The position numbers and the translations under genes are program-made. From Eubacterium sp. (lineage in GTDB: Bacteria > Bacillota > Clostridia > Lachnospirales > Lachnospiraceae), in contig JAFWIO010000068.1 of assembly GCA_017514785.1 (NCBI GenBank), positions 1 to 42,680 of the forward strand: 42,680 bases of DNA. Reading direction: 5' to 3'. This document shows positions 32,474 through 40,212 of this stretch, in pieces; within the stretch, counting starts at the first letter, position 1; each line of letters begins with the position of its first letter. Under the pieces are notes generated by a model. It was not told where the DNA came from. It saw nothing but the letters and a program-made list of their open reading frames with translations, and made no database searches.

Positions 32474-34861
32474 TTATTTCTTACGTACCTTTACGCCCTT
32501 TGTCGCACGCTTACCAATCTTAAGTTTGCGTAACTCAACATTTCTGCCATTTGCCTTAACAGTAATGTCATCGCCTGTATCTAATACATATACGTTAGAT
32601 ACCCAGTCACCATCGTTTAGACGGATACCGATAACTCCCTTTGTACCCTTCTTCTGCTCAGGAACCTGGCTGATAGGGAATCTTAAGAAGATGCCGCCGT
32701 CTGTCTGGATAACAAGAATCTCTCTAGTATACTGAAGTTCACCCTCTTGTGGCTTATCGCCTTCGATAGGTAGTTCAGTCTGCTCAAAGTCTAGAGATTC
32801 CATACCTTCTTCATCACCAGATCCACCAGTGATAGCAACTGACTCTTCGTCGTCGTAAACTTTCTCCGAAATTCTAGTCATGTTTACAGAAGCTAGTTCG
32901 TCGCCATCTGCCAACTTGGTCGCTGCCATAGTTTTTCTGTTAGTTTCAAACTCGCTTCCATCTACTAACTTTATAAGCCCTAATTTTGTTGTAAATAAGA
33001 GTTTTTTGTCTTTAATGTCATCATAAGTGAACAATGCCACAATATTTTCGCCAGCACTTGAGTAGTTTCCAAGGTTATCGATAGGTGTTCCTTTCTCACG
33101 AACCTTCTTCAAAGGAATACTCTGTACCTTCACCTGATGAACATTTCCAGTGTTTGTGAAAATCAATACACTGTCTGTATTCATACATCTGTAAATATAT
33201 TTGTACTCTTTATTTACAGATTCAATATTTCTATCATAAGCTGCAGGCTCTAGTAATTTGGCGTAGCCAAATTTGTCCTGTACAAAGACAACCTCTTGCT
33301 CTACAAATTCGTTTTCGTTAAATACAGCTTCCTTACCATCTTCTATAGATGTCTTTCTCTCTTCGCCGTACTCTTCTTTGATAGCCTTAAGGTCAGTCTT
33401 GATAGCCTTAGTCATTGAGCGCTTGTTCTCTAGGATATCTTCGTACTCAGCTATCTTTTCAGTTAGCTCTTCGTACTCCTTCTCCAAAGCCTTAATCTCA
33501 AGACCAATCAACTTAGCAAGTCTTAAATCAAGGATAGCTGTAGCCTGACGATCTGTGAAATTCAAGTTTCCTGCAAGAGCTGGTGATTCTTTCTTCTTAA
33601 ACTTGATTCCCTCAGTGATACCCTTAGTCAAGCAGTCCTTAACCTGCTTCTGGCTCTCACTACCTCTGATTATCTCGATAATCAAATCTATAATATTAGT
33701 AGCCTTAATAAGACCTTCTTTTATTTCCTTCTGCTCCAAAGCTTTCTCAAGCAATGTCTTGTACTTTCTAGTAGCTAGTTCGTACTGATATTCCACGTAG
33801 AACTTAAGAAGTTTCTTGATACCCATAACTTCTGGTCTACCATCAGCGATAGCTAGCATATTTACACCAAAAGTATCTTCTAGCTTTGTCTTCTTATAAA
33901 GCATGTTGATAATCTTTTCTACATCTGCGCCCTTCTTTAGTTCAAGAACGATACGCACACCATTTTTGTCGGATGCGTTTGAGATATCAACTATATCTGT
34001 AGTTACTTTGTTTTCAACTAAACTAACTACGTCTGATAGGAACTTTCCAATTCCTGCACCAATCATTGTATAAGGGATTTCAGTAATGACTAACTTGTCA
34101 TGTCCTCTGCTCTTTCCCTTTTCAAACTCGACTTTTCCACGAAGTTTAAGTTTACCAGTACCTGTTTCGTATATCTCTTTTAGTTCAGACTTATTTGCAA
34201 CAATACCGCCTGTTGGGAAGTCTGGACCAGGCATAATCTCTAGCAAATCTTCCACGCTGATACTGTTCTTTGACATATAAGCCATAACTGCATCTATTAC
34301 TTCGCCCAAGTTGTGAGTAGGGATAGATGTAGCCATACCAACAGCGATACCCTCGGCACCATTTACTAACAAGTTAGGTACACGCACAGGTAATACTTCT
34401 GGCTCTTTCTCGGTCTCGTCAAAGTTAGGTACAAAGTCTACTATGTCTTTGTCGAGGTCCGCCAAATAAACGTCCTCTGAAAACTTCTGAAGGCGAGCCT
34501 CTGTGTAACGCATAGCAGCTGCTCCGTCACCCTCTATAGATCCGAAGTTTCCATGGCCATCTACCAATGCTTTTCCCTTTTTAAACTCCTGCGCCAAAAC
34601 TACAAGAGTTTCATAAATTGAGCTATCACCGTGTGGGTGATATTTACCCATCGTATCACCAACTATACGAGCTGATTTACGGTGTGGCTTATCATGGTTT
34701 AGGTGAAGCTGGTCCATAGCGTAAAGCACACGCCTCTGAACCGGTTTCAAACCATCTCTAGCATCAGGCAATGCTCTAGCACAGATAACGCTCATCGCGT
34801 AATCTATGTAACTCTTTTGCATTACCTCCGAATATTCCGTTTTAATTATTTGTTCTGACAT
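32474..34861 (-). CDS. type II topoisomerase subunit A (ParC/GyrA family)
   Basis: The 795-residue subunit has the breakage-reunion domain with catalytic Tyr119 (GDGAAAMRYTEARL) and the quinolone region YHPHGDSSIYE, with Ser80 and Glu84 as in drug-susceptible ParC numbering. A helical coiled region follows, then a C-terminal beta-propeller. The GyrA-box Q-R-R-G-G-K-G is not seen; weaker repeats (REKGTP, KKGTKG, KRATKG) take its place, so it is more likely a topoisomerase IV or a second gyrase-type enzyme than the main gyrase. An acidic insert (about residues 655-710) interrupts the propeller. It is transcribed directly after its B subunit. Confidence 0.9.
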   Translation of the reverse strand: MSEQIIKTEYSEVMQKSYIDYAMSVICARALPDARDGLKPVQRRVLYAMDQLHLNHDKPHRKSARIVGDTMGKYHPHGDSSIYETLVVLAQEFKKGKALVDGHGNFGSIEGDGAAAMRYTEARLQKFSEDVYLADLDKDIVDFVPNFDETEKEPEVLPVRVPNLLVNGAEGIAVGMATSIPTHNLGEVIDAVMAYMSKNSISVEDLLEIMPGPDFPTGGIVANKSELKEIYETGTGKLKLRGKVEFEKGKSRGHDKLVITEIPYTMIGAGIGKFLSDVVSLVENKVTTDIVDISNASDKNGVRIVLELKKGADVEKIINMLYKKTKLEDTFGVNMLAIADGRPEVMGIKKLLKFYVEYQYELATRKYKTLLEKALEQKEIKEGLIKATNIIDLIIEIIRGSESQKQVKDCLTKGITEGIKFKKKESPALAGNLNFTDRQATAILDLRLAKLIGLEIKALEKEYEELTEKIAEYEDILENKRSMTKAIKTDLKAIKEEYGEERKTSIEDGKEAVFNENEFVEQEVVFVQDKFGYAKLLEPAAYDRNIESVNKEYKYIYRCMNTDSVLIFTNTGNVHQVKVQSIPLKKVREKGTPIDNLGNYSSAGENIVALFTYDDIKDKKLLFTTKLGLIKLVDGSEFETNRKTMAATKLADGDELASVNMTRISEKVYDDEESVAITGGSGDEEGMESLDFEQTELPIEGDKPQEGELQYTREILVIQTDGGIFLRFPISQVPEQKKGTKGVIGIRLNDGDWVSNVYVLDTGDDITVKANGRNVELRKLKIGKRATKGVKVRKK

Positions 34862-34887
34862 TTATATTCTCCTAATTCCTTAGTGTT

Positions 34888-36816
34888 TTATGCATCAATC
34901 TCTGCATCTCTAGCATTCTTATAAATGAAGTCACGTCTTGGCGCTACTTCTGTACCCATAAGCATGTTTGTAACACGCGATGCTAGTTTAGCGTCTTCTA
35001 TTTCTACTTGCTTTAAGATTCTAGTCTTTGGATCAAGCGTAGTTTCCCAAAGTTGCTCTGGGTCCATCTCTCCAAGACCTTTGTATCTTTGAAGTGTAAA
35101 TCCTTTATGATTCTTACGATACTTCTCAAGCGCTTTGTCATCATATAAGTATTCACCCTCACCCTTTTTAGGAACAACCTTGTATAGAGGAGGTGTTGCG
35201 ATATACACATGACCACCTGTAATTAAGTCCGGCATAAATCTGTAGAAGAATGTAAGTAGCAATGTATCGATATGCGCACCGTCCACATCGGCATCAGTCA
35301 TAAGAATAATCTTATCGAACTTGAGCTTATCAATATCAAAGTCGTTACCGTATCCTTCGGAGAAGCCGCATCCAAACGCATTAATCATTGTTTTAATTTC
35401 GGCATTTGCCAAAACCTTATCCATAGATGCTTTTTCAACGTTTAGGATTTTACCTCTGATAGGCATAATAGCCTGAGTCTTTCTATCTCTAGCAGTCTTA
35501 GCTGAACCTCCGGCAGAGTCACCCTCTACTATGAAGATTTCGCACTCTTCTGCTTTTCTGCTCTCGCAGTTTGCTAACTTACCATTGCTATCAATTGAGA
35601 ACTTGCTCTTTGTAAGCATGTTTGTCTTTGATCTAGCTTCTGCTTTTCTAATCTTTGCAGATTTTTCAGCACACTCGATTACCTTCTTCAAAGTCTCAAG
35701 GTTCTTGTCAAAGTAAAGAGTTAGCTGCTCGTTTGCAATAGTCTTTGTAGCCTTCTCTGCATCAGGGTTATCAAGCTTTGTCTTTGTCTGTCCTTCAAAT
35801 CTAGGATCTGGATGCTTGATAGCAACTATGGCTGTAAGACCATTACGAACATCGGCACCTGTAAAGTTTGCATCTTTGTCCTTAAGATTTCCTAACTCTC
35901 TTGCATACTGGTTAATAGTCTGTGTGAGAGTTGATTTGAAACCTGTAATATGTGCTCCACCTTCTTGTGTAAAGATATTGTTACAGAAACCTAGGATATT
36001 CTCTGTAAATTCGTTTACGTATTGGAAAGCAATCTCTAACTCGATACCTTCTATCTCGCGTTTGAAATAAACGATATCTGTCACTGCTTCTTTTTCGTTA
36101 TCTAGGTCTTTGATGAAGGCTTTAATGCCGTCTGGTTCGTGATACTCAACAGTCTCTTCCTCGCCAGCTCTCTTGTTTTCATAGTGAATAGTAAGACCTG
36201 GGTTTAGGTATGCTGTCTCGTGAAGTCTACTTCTAACTGCATCAGCCTTAAAGTATGTCTTTTCGAAAATCTCTGGATCAGGAAGGAATGTAACCTTTGT
36301 ACCTGTATCATTCTTTCTACATGTACCAACTTCCTTAACCTTTGATTTAACCTTGCCCTGTTTGTACTTCTGGTTCCACACAACGCCATCTCTCTTAACC
36401 CAAACTTCCATCCATTCAGAAAGCGCGTTAACAACAGATGAACCTACACCGTGTAGACCACCAGAAATCTTATAATTGCCATCGCCAAACTTACCACCGG
36501 CATGAAGTGTTGTAAAAACAACCTCAAGGGCGGACTTCTTAGCCTGCTTATTCATATCTACAGGAATTCCACGACCGTTATCTTCGATAGTAGCTGTTCC
36601 ATCTTTTTCTAGAGTTACCCAAATCTCGTCACAATATCCTGCCAAGTGCTCATCTACTGAGTTGTCCATAATCTCGTATATTAAGTGGTTAAGACCTTTA
36701 GTTCCAACACTACCAATATACATTCCAGGACGCTGACGAACTGGCTCTAGACCTTTCAAGACCGAAATACTATCGCCATCGTAAGATTTTCCTTTTCCGT
36801 CATATTTACTTGCCAT
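34888..36816 (-). CDS. type II topoisomerase subunit B (ParE/GyrB family)
   Basis: The 642-residue ATPase subunit has the GHKL domain (YEIMDNSVDEHLAGYCDEI; IEDNGRGIPVDMN; GGLHGVGSSVVNALS), the transducer lysine region, and the TOPRIM domain with EGDSAGGSAK and DADVDGAHI, ending with RYKGLGEMDPEQLWETT. The start is ATG 36816 with GGAG six bases upstream; an upstream ATG four codons earlier is part of that ribosome binding site. It is the first gene of a two-gene operon with the A subunit and has a consensus promoter. Whether it is ParE or a second GyrB cannot be decided without the rest of the genome. Confidence 0.9.
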   Translation of the reverse strand: MASKYDGKGKSYDGDSISVLKGLEPVRQRPGMYIGSVGTKGLNHLIYEIMDNSVDEHLAGYCDEIWVTLEKDGTATIEDNGRGIPVDMNKQAKKSALEVVFTTLHAGGKFGDGNYKISGGLHGVGSSVVNALSEWMEVWVKRDGVVWNQKYKQGKVKSKVKEVGTCRKNDTGTKVTFLPDPEIFEKTYFKADAVRSRLHETAYLNPGLTIHYENKRAGEEETVEYHEPDGIKAFIKDLDNEKEAVTDIVYFKREIEGIELEIAFQYVNEFTENILGFCNNIFTQEGGAHITGFKSTLTQTINQYARELGNLKDKDANFTGADVRNGLTAIVAIKHPDPRFEGQTKTKLDNPDAEKATKTIANEQLTLYFDKNLETLKKVIECAEKSAKIRKAEARSKTNMLTKSKFSIDSNGKLANCESRKAEECEIFIVEGDSAGGSAKTARDRKTQAIMPIRGKILNVEKASMDKVLANAEIKTMINAFGCGFSEGYGNDFDIDKLKFDKIILMTDADVDGAHIDTLLLTFFYRFMPDLITGGHVYIATPPLYKVVPKKGEGEYLYDDKALEKYRKNHKGFTLQRYKGLGEMDPEQLWETTLDPKTRILKQVEIEDAKLASRVTNMLMGTEVAPRRDFIYKNARDAEIDA

Positions 36817-36878
36817 TTTACTCTCCATTTCTATTGATTTTGGGAAAATATCCCATTTTTAGCCATTTTAACTACTAT

Positions 36879-36907
36879 ATTATACAATATGTTGTGTGTT
36901 ATGGCAA
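36879..36907 (-). promoter_or_regulatory. promoter of the topoisomerase operon
   Basis: TTGCCA (36902-36907) and TATAAT (36879-36884) on the minus strand are separated by 17 bases, about 60 bases before the subunit B start. Confidence 0.75.
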
Positions 36908-36909
36908 GG

Positions 36910-36933
36910 AAAACCCGTATATAATGGGGTTTT
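36910..36933. terminator. weak hairpin, possible terminator after the 37-aa ORF
   Basis: AAAACCC (36910-36916) pairs with GGGTTTT (36927-36933) around a ten-base loop. On either strand it ends in a short T-run. It would lie downstream of the 37-aa ORF and just ahead of the topoisomerase promoter. Confidence 0.4.
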
Positions 36934-36953
36934 TAAGGTTTTTTCACTATTTA

Positions 36954-36982
36954 TTGACAAAACTATTAGTAAGTAGTATATT
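36954..36982 (+). promoter_or_regulatory. sigma-A promoter driving hairpin RNA C
   Basis: TTGACA (36954-36959) and TATATT (36977-36982) are separated by 17 bases. The start predicted at about 36989 is the first base of the hairpin. Confidence 0.8.
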
Positions 36983-36988
36983 TTCATT

Positions 36989-37050
36989 AAAGAAATGGGT
37001 TTTTACTGGGTAAGGCTTATGCCTGACAAGACTTGCTCGTTTCTTTTTTT
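36989..37050 (+). ncRNA. hairpin small RNA C (new family, copy 3)
   Basis: AAAGAAA (36989-36995) pairs with TTTCTTT (37040-37046), extended by TGGG with CTCG. Inside is an AGGC/GCCT hairpin with a four-base loop, and a seven-T run ends it. The cores TGGGTTTTTACT and CTTGCTCG match copies A and B. It is convergent with, and antisense to, the last 34 bases of the 37-aa ORF, including the stop codon. With its own promoter and T-run, it is the clearest free-standing RNA of the three. Confidence 0.7.
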
Positions 37051-37130
37051 ATGTTCAAAACATCATATAAATACATTTTATTACCTTCTGCATCTTTAAT
37101 TACACTAATATTTCTTTTTTCTTTACTCAT
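37017..37130 (-). CDS. 37-aa ORF homologous to the C-terminus of the 175-aa nuclease-like protein
   Basis: The ORF starts at ATG 37130 behind GGAGGATAAATGA; another ATG at 37134 opens only three codons. It encodes 37 residues ending in KMYLYDVLNIKKETSKS. Its last 23 aligned residues share about 13 with the end of the 175-aa protein at 2323 (V-x-K, G-K, LYD, NIKKE, S). It is too short to be the whole domain, so it is either a remnant left by deletion or a genuine short peptide. RNA C overlaps its 3' end on the other strand. A promoter plus terminator-like hairpin lies upstream. Confidence 0.55.
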   Translation of the reverse strand: MSKEKRNISVIKDAEGNKMYLYDVLNIKKETSKSCQA

Positions 37131-37159
37131 TCATTTATCCTCCTTGTGTGTTTTTATGC

Positions 37160-37210
37160 AATAAAAAAAAGAGAGAAAGACAGATTCTTTTAAACCCCTT
37201 TTTCTCTCCT
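37160..37210 (-). ncRNA. short leader RNA / trpS terminator (GGAGAGAAA hairpin)
   Basis: On the minus strand GAGAGAAA (37201-37208) pairs with TTTCTCTC (37171-37178) and is followed by eight T. Since a promoter lies immediately upstream (37217-37244), the transcript would begin at the base of this hairpin and mostly stop at the T-run, just before the ribosome binding site of the 37-aa ORF. It also works as the trpS terminator. Whether it is a regulated attenuator, a separate small RNA or only a terminator is open. Confidence 0.5.
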
Positions 37211-37216
37211 TTATTT

Positions 37217-37244
37217 ATATTATCATTGTTTGTTAGATTGTCAA
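37217..37244 (-). promoter_or_regulatory. promoter of the leader RNA / 37-aa ORF
   Basis: TTGACA (37239-37244) and TAATAT (37217-37222) on the minus strand are separated by 16 bases, right after the trpS stop. The predicted start at about 37209-37210 coincides with the base of the leader hairpin. Confidence 0.65.
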
Positions 37245-37262
37245 CATAAACTTTATATGATT

Positions 37263-38267
37263 TTATCTAACAGGCTCTACTAATCCGACTTTCTTTTTAA
37301 CTTTTCTCAAAGTCTTGTTAGCAAAGTACGCTGCCTTTTCGTCGTTTTCCTTAACCACTTTATCGATATATGCTTTATCTTTTTGTAGTTCACAGAATCT
37401 ATCCTGAAGTGGTTTTAGCTTGTCTGCTACTGCTTCACCTACAGCTAGTTTGAAGTCGCCATAGCCTTTGCCGTCAAATTCCTTCTCCACTTCTTCTACA
37501 GTCTTTCCTGTAACGCTTGAATATATATCAATAAGGTTTTTGATTCCTGGTTTGTCATCTGAGTATCTGATTTCTGTGTCAGAGTCTGTCACTGCACGCT
37601 TGAACTTTCTAATGATTGTGTCTGGGTCATCCATTAGTAAGATGCTAGCGTTTGGATTCTCATCTGACTTAGACATCTTCTTAGTTGGGTCCTGAAGACT
37701 CATAATCTTGGCAGTTGATTCACCAATGTATGGTTCTGGCACTACAAATGTAGGTGAATATGCATTGTTAAATCTATTTGCAATATCTCTAGCAATCTCT
37801 AAGTGCTGCTTTTGGTCTGCGCCCACTGGCACTAGTTCTGACTGATAAAGCAAGATGTCTGCCGCCATCAAAACTGGATATGTGAAAAGTCCAGCGTTTA
37901 TGTTATCAGCATGCTTTGCTGATTTATCCTTGTACTGAGTCATACGATTAAGCTCGCCCATATATGTATAGCAATTTAGAATCCATGCAAGCTCTGCGTG
38001 AGCTGATACATGTGATTGATAGTAAATACAATTCTTCTCTGGATCCAATCCTGCTGCCACATACAAAGTATATAGATCCTTTGCAGCCTTACGTAGGTCT
38101 GCTGGATTTTGACGAACCGTTAGCGAGTGTAAATCTGCAATTGCATAGAATGTCTCAAATTCATCTGATAGTTTTACCCAGTTATTTAGCGCTCCTAGGT
38201 AGTTACCCAAAGTAAGGGTTCCTGTGGATTGCATAGCACTGTATAAAACCTTTTTGTCGTTAATCAT
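37263..38267 (-). CDS. trpS: tryptophanyl-tRNA synthetase
   Basis: A 334-residue class I enzyme that charges tRNA-Trp. It has the TxxGNYLGA form of the HIGH motif (TLTLGNYLGAL near the N-terminus), AHAELAWILNCYTYMGELNRMTQYKDK, and KMSKSDENPNAS, the KMSKS loop. It starts at ATG 38267 with GGAGG six bases upstream; an in-frame TTG further up lies inside the ribosome binding site. No T-box leader is possible in the 47-base gap to the preceding gene. A small promoter with an extended -10 is seen instead. Confidence 0.96.
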   Translation of the reverse strand: MINDKKVLYSAMQSTGTLTLGNYLGALNNWVKLSDEFETFYAIADLHSLTVRQNPADLRKAAKDLYTLYVAAGLDPEKNCIYYQSHVSAHAELAWILNCYTYMGELNRMTQYKDKSAKHADNINAGLFTYPVLMAADILLYQSELVPVGADQKQHLEIARDIANRFNNAYSPTFVVPEPYIGESTAKIMSLQDPTKKMSKSDENPNASILLMDDPDTIIRKFKRAVTDSDTEIRYSDDKPGIKNLIDIYSSVTGKTVEEVEKEFDGKGYGDFKLAVGEAVADKLKPLQDRFCELQKDKAYIDKVVKENDEKAAYFANKTLRKVKKKVGLVEPVR

Positions 38268-38296
38268 TATAGCCTCCAATATTTCAAACTTTATGC

Positions 38297-38305
38297 ATTA
38301 TAGCA
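38297..38305 (-). promoter_or_regulatory. extended -10 promoter of trpS
   Basis: TGCTATAAT reads on the minus strand, a TG-N-TATAAT extended -10. No good -35 is visible in the end of the preceding gene. Confidence 0.55.
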
Positions 38306-38314
38306 TAAAATGAC

Positions 38315-40144
38315 TTATTTTTCTTTTTTTGCATCGACCGCCACAAAGACTGTGGTAGTTCTAGCTGGTACTGTAGCATTTTTATCAATATTCTTTTCAG
38401 ACACTCCCTGCTTATCTGTAGAGAATGCTACATCCCACTTTTTATTTTTGCCTGCTGCTGGCATTCCAAATGTCATTGGAGTCCAGTACATATTGTAAGC
38501 AATGTAAATATCTGGACCAGCCTTTTTCTTATCTAGCTTTGCATATGCGCCGCAAAGCATAACACCAATATGTCTATTGAAGTGAGCAAAGTCTCCTGCC
38601 CAAGCACGAGTGCCATGATATGACAAATCAGGAAGTCCAAGAGATGCATGGTCAATCTGCTTTGTCTCCTCGCTCAAGTGTAGAACTTTATTGGCTTTTC
38701 TAAACTCTATTAAACTCTTTGTAAATTCAAATATTTCTTTGGCGATGGCTGTTGTGTCCCAGTTTGTCCATGAAATTTCGCTGTCCAAACAGTAAGGGTT
38801 GTTGTTACCCTTTTGTGAATTACACATTTCATCGCCCGCATAAATCATTGGAACACCCTGGCTTAGGAAAACTAGAGAAAGCATATTTTTAATCTGATGC
38901 TTACGAAGATCCATGACAGTTCTCTTTCTAGTATCGCCCTCTTCGCCGCAGTTCCAACTGTAGTTGTAAATGGCGCCGTCATTGTTATTCTCGCCATTTT
39001 CCATATTGTATTTTTTATCGTAGCTAACAGCATCGTACAAAGTAAATGTGTTGTGGTTTGCCACATAATTTACTACTGCTGTGCTGTTAGGATTTTTCTT
39101 AATTCTCTGAGCAATATCACCTAGCATATCCTCATCGCCCTTAACAAACTTACGAACTGCTACCATAAAGTCATCGTTAAAGTCCGCAAAGTTTCTGTTC
39201 TCAATCTGTCCATAAACAGAATCAGCCACAGGAATAACGTATGTGAAAACTTTTGTACCACTAAGAAGTGGGTCTCTTTCAACCATCTTCATAACTGTAT
39301 CTTCACAGTTTACATGGATACCATCAATATGATATTCCATAACCCAATAGTGAAGCACATCCAAAATGTACTGTGGGCTAGTTCCGTATGTGAAATAGAA
39401 TTCCATAGAAACTTCAATTCCATTTTTATGAAGTTCTTTAACTAGGCTCTTAAACTCATTTACTTCCGCTCCCACTTCCTTGCCTGCGGCAAATGAAGCC
39501 TTTGGCGCGAACGCATATCCATCAGTGTATCCCCAATAGTTAAGTGTTGGGTTAGTGATGGACTTGCTTGTAACCATAGATGTAGAAGCTTTGATTTCTT
39601 TTTCGTTGAAGTCATAAGCCGGCATAAGTTCAACCAAGTTGATTCCAAGATCCTTCAAATGAGGAATCTTTTCAATAATTCCAAGGTACGTACCTTTATT
39701 CTTAACTTTTGAAGTCTTTGACTTGGTAAAACCACGAACATGCATGCGATACATGATAGTCTCATCAAATGGAATGTTTAGCTTCTTATCACCCTTCCAG
39801 TCGAAATCGTCTGCCACAAAGGCACCTTTAACAAGCTTTGGAGCAGCGCCCCACTCTTTCTTGCCAACAGTAGCCTTTGCGTAAGGGTCAGTTACTACCT
39901 TGCCATCTACGCTGAAGTTATAGTCATATTCATTTATATCAATGCCTTTAACATTCATGCAAAAGACATTTCCCATTTTCTCTTCAAAAGGAATGCGCTT
40001 TGAAACTCTATTGCCGCCTTTTTTATAGAGCAATAGTTCTACTTCTTTGCCGCCGTCTGGCGCAAACGCAAAATTAACAGTGCCACAGCACACTGTAGCA
40101 CCAAGTGTTAACGGGTTTCCCTTTGACACTTCAAATTTACTCAT
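38315..40144 (-). CDS. isoamylase/GlgX-like GH13 protein with all catalytic residues substituted (probable pseudoenzyme)
   Basis: The 609-residue protein has an N-terminal CBM48-like domain, a GH13 barrel and a C-terminal sheet domain. It follows isoamylase/GlgX/TreX closely in many stretches (HYWVMEYHIDG; VNYVANHNTFTLYDAVSYD; YNYSWNCGEEGD; SQGVPMIYAGDEM). But the nucleophile Asp in region II is Asn279 (GIHVNCE for GFRFDLA), the acid/base Glu in region III is Tyr302, the third Asp in region IV is Asn365, and region I lacks DVVxNH, with a loop of about 40 residues missing after it. It should not hydrolyse alpha-1,6 bonds but could still bind glucans. The ATG has AAGGAA upstream. Confidence 0.88.
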   Translation of the reverse strand: MSKFEVSKGNPLTLGATVCCGTVNFAFAPDGGKEVELLLYKKGGNRVSKRIPFEEKMGNVFCMNVKGIDINEYDYNFSVDGKVVTDPYAKATVGKKEWGAAPKLVKGAFVADDFDWKGDKKLNIPFDETIMYRMHVRGFTKSKTSKVKNKGTYLGIIEKIPHLKDLGINLVELMPAYDFNEKEIKASTSMVTSKSITNPTLNYWGYTDGYAFAPKASFAAGKEVGAEVNEFKSLVKELHKNGIEVSMEFYFTYGTSPQYILDVLHYWVMEYHIDGIHVNCEDTVMKMVERDPLLSGTKVFTYVIPVADSVYGQIENRNFADFNDDFMVAVRKFVKGDEDMLGDIAQRIKKNPNSTAVVNYVANHNTFTLYDAVSYDKKYNMENGENNNDGAIYNYSWNCGEEGDTRKRTVMDLRKHQIKNMLSLVFLSQGVPMIYAGDEMCNSQKGNNNPYCLDSEISWTNWDTTAIAKEIFEFTKSLIEFRKANKVLHLSEETKQIDHASLGLPDLSYHGTRAWAGDFAHFNRHIGVMLCGAYAKLDKKKAGPDIYIAYNMYWTPMTFGMPAAGKNKKWDVAFSTDKQGVSEKNIDKNATVPARTTTVFVAVDAKKEK

Positions 40145-40212
40145 AGTCGTTCCTTTCGTTATACACTACATAAAACGCCACTTATTATTATAACATTATA
40201 AAGAACTTTTTA

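Noticed and set aside
38268-38314. Possible T-box riboswitch ahead of trpS
   Set aside because: Only 47 bases separate the genes; no room for a T-box stem I, specifier loop or antiterminator.
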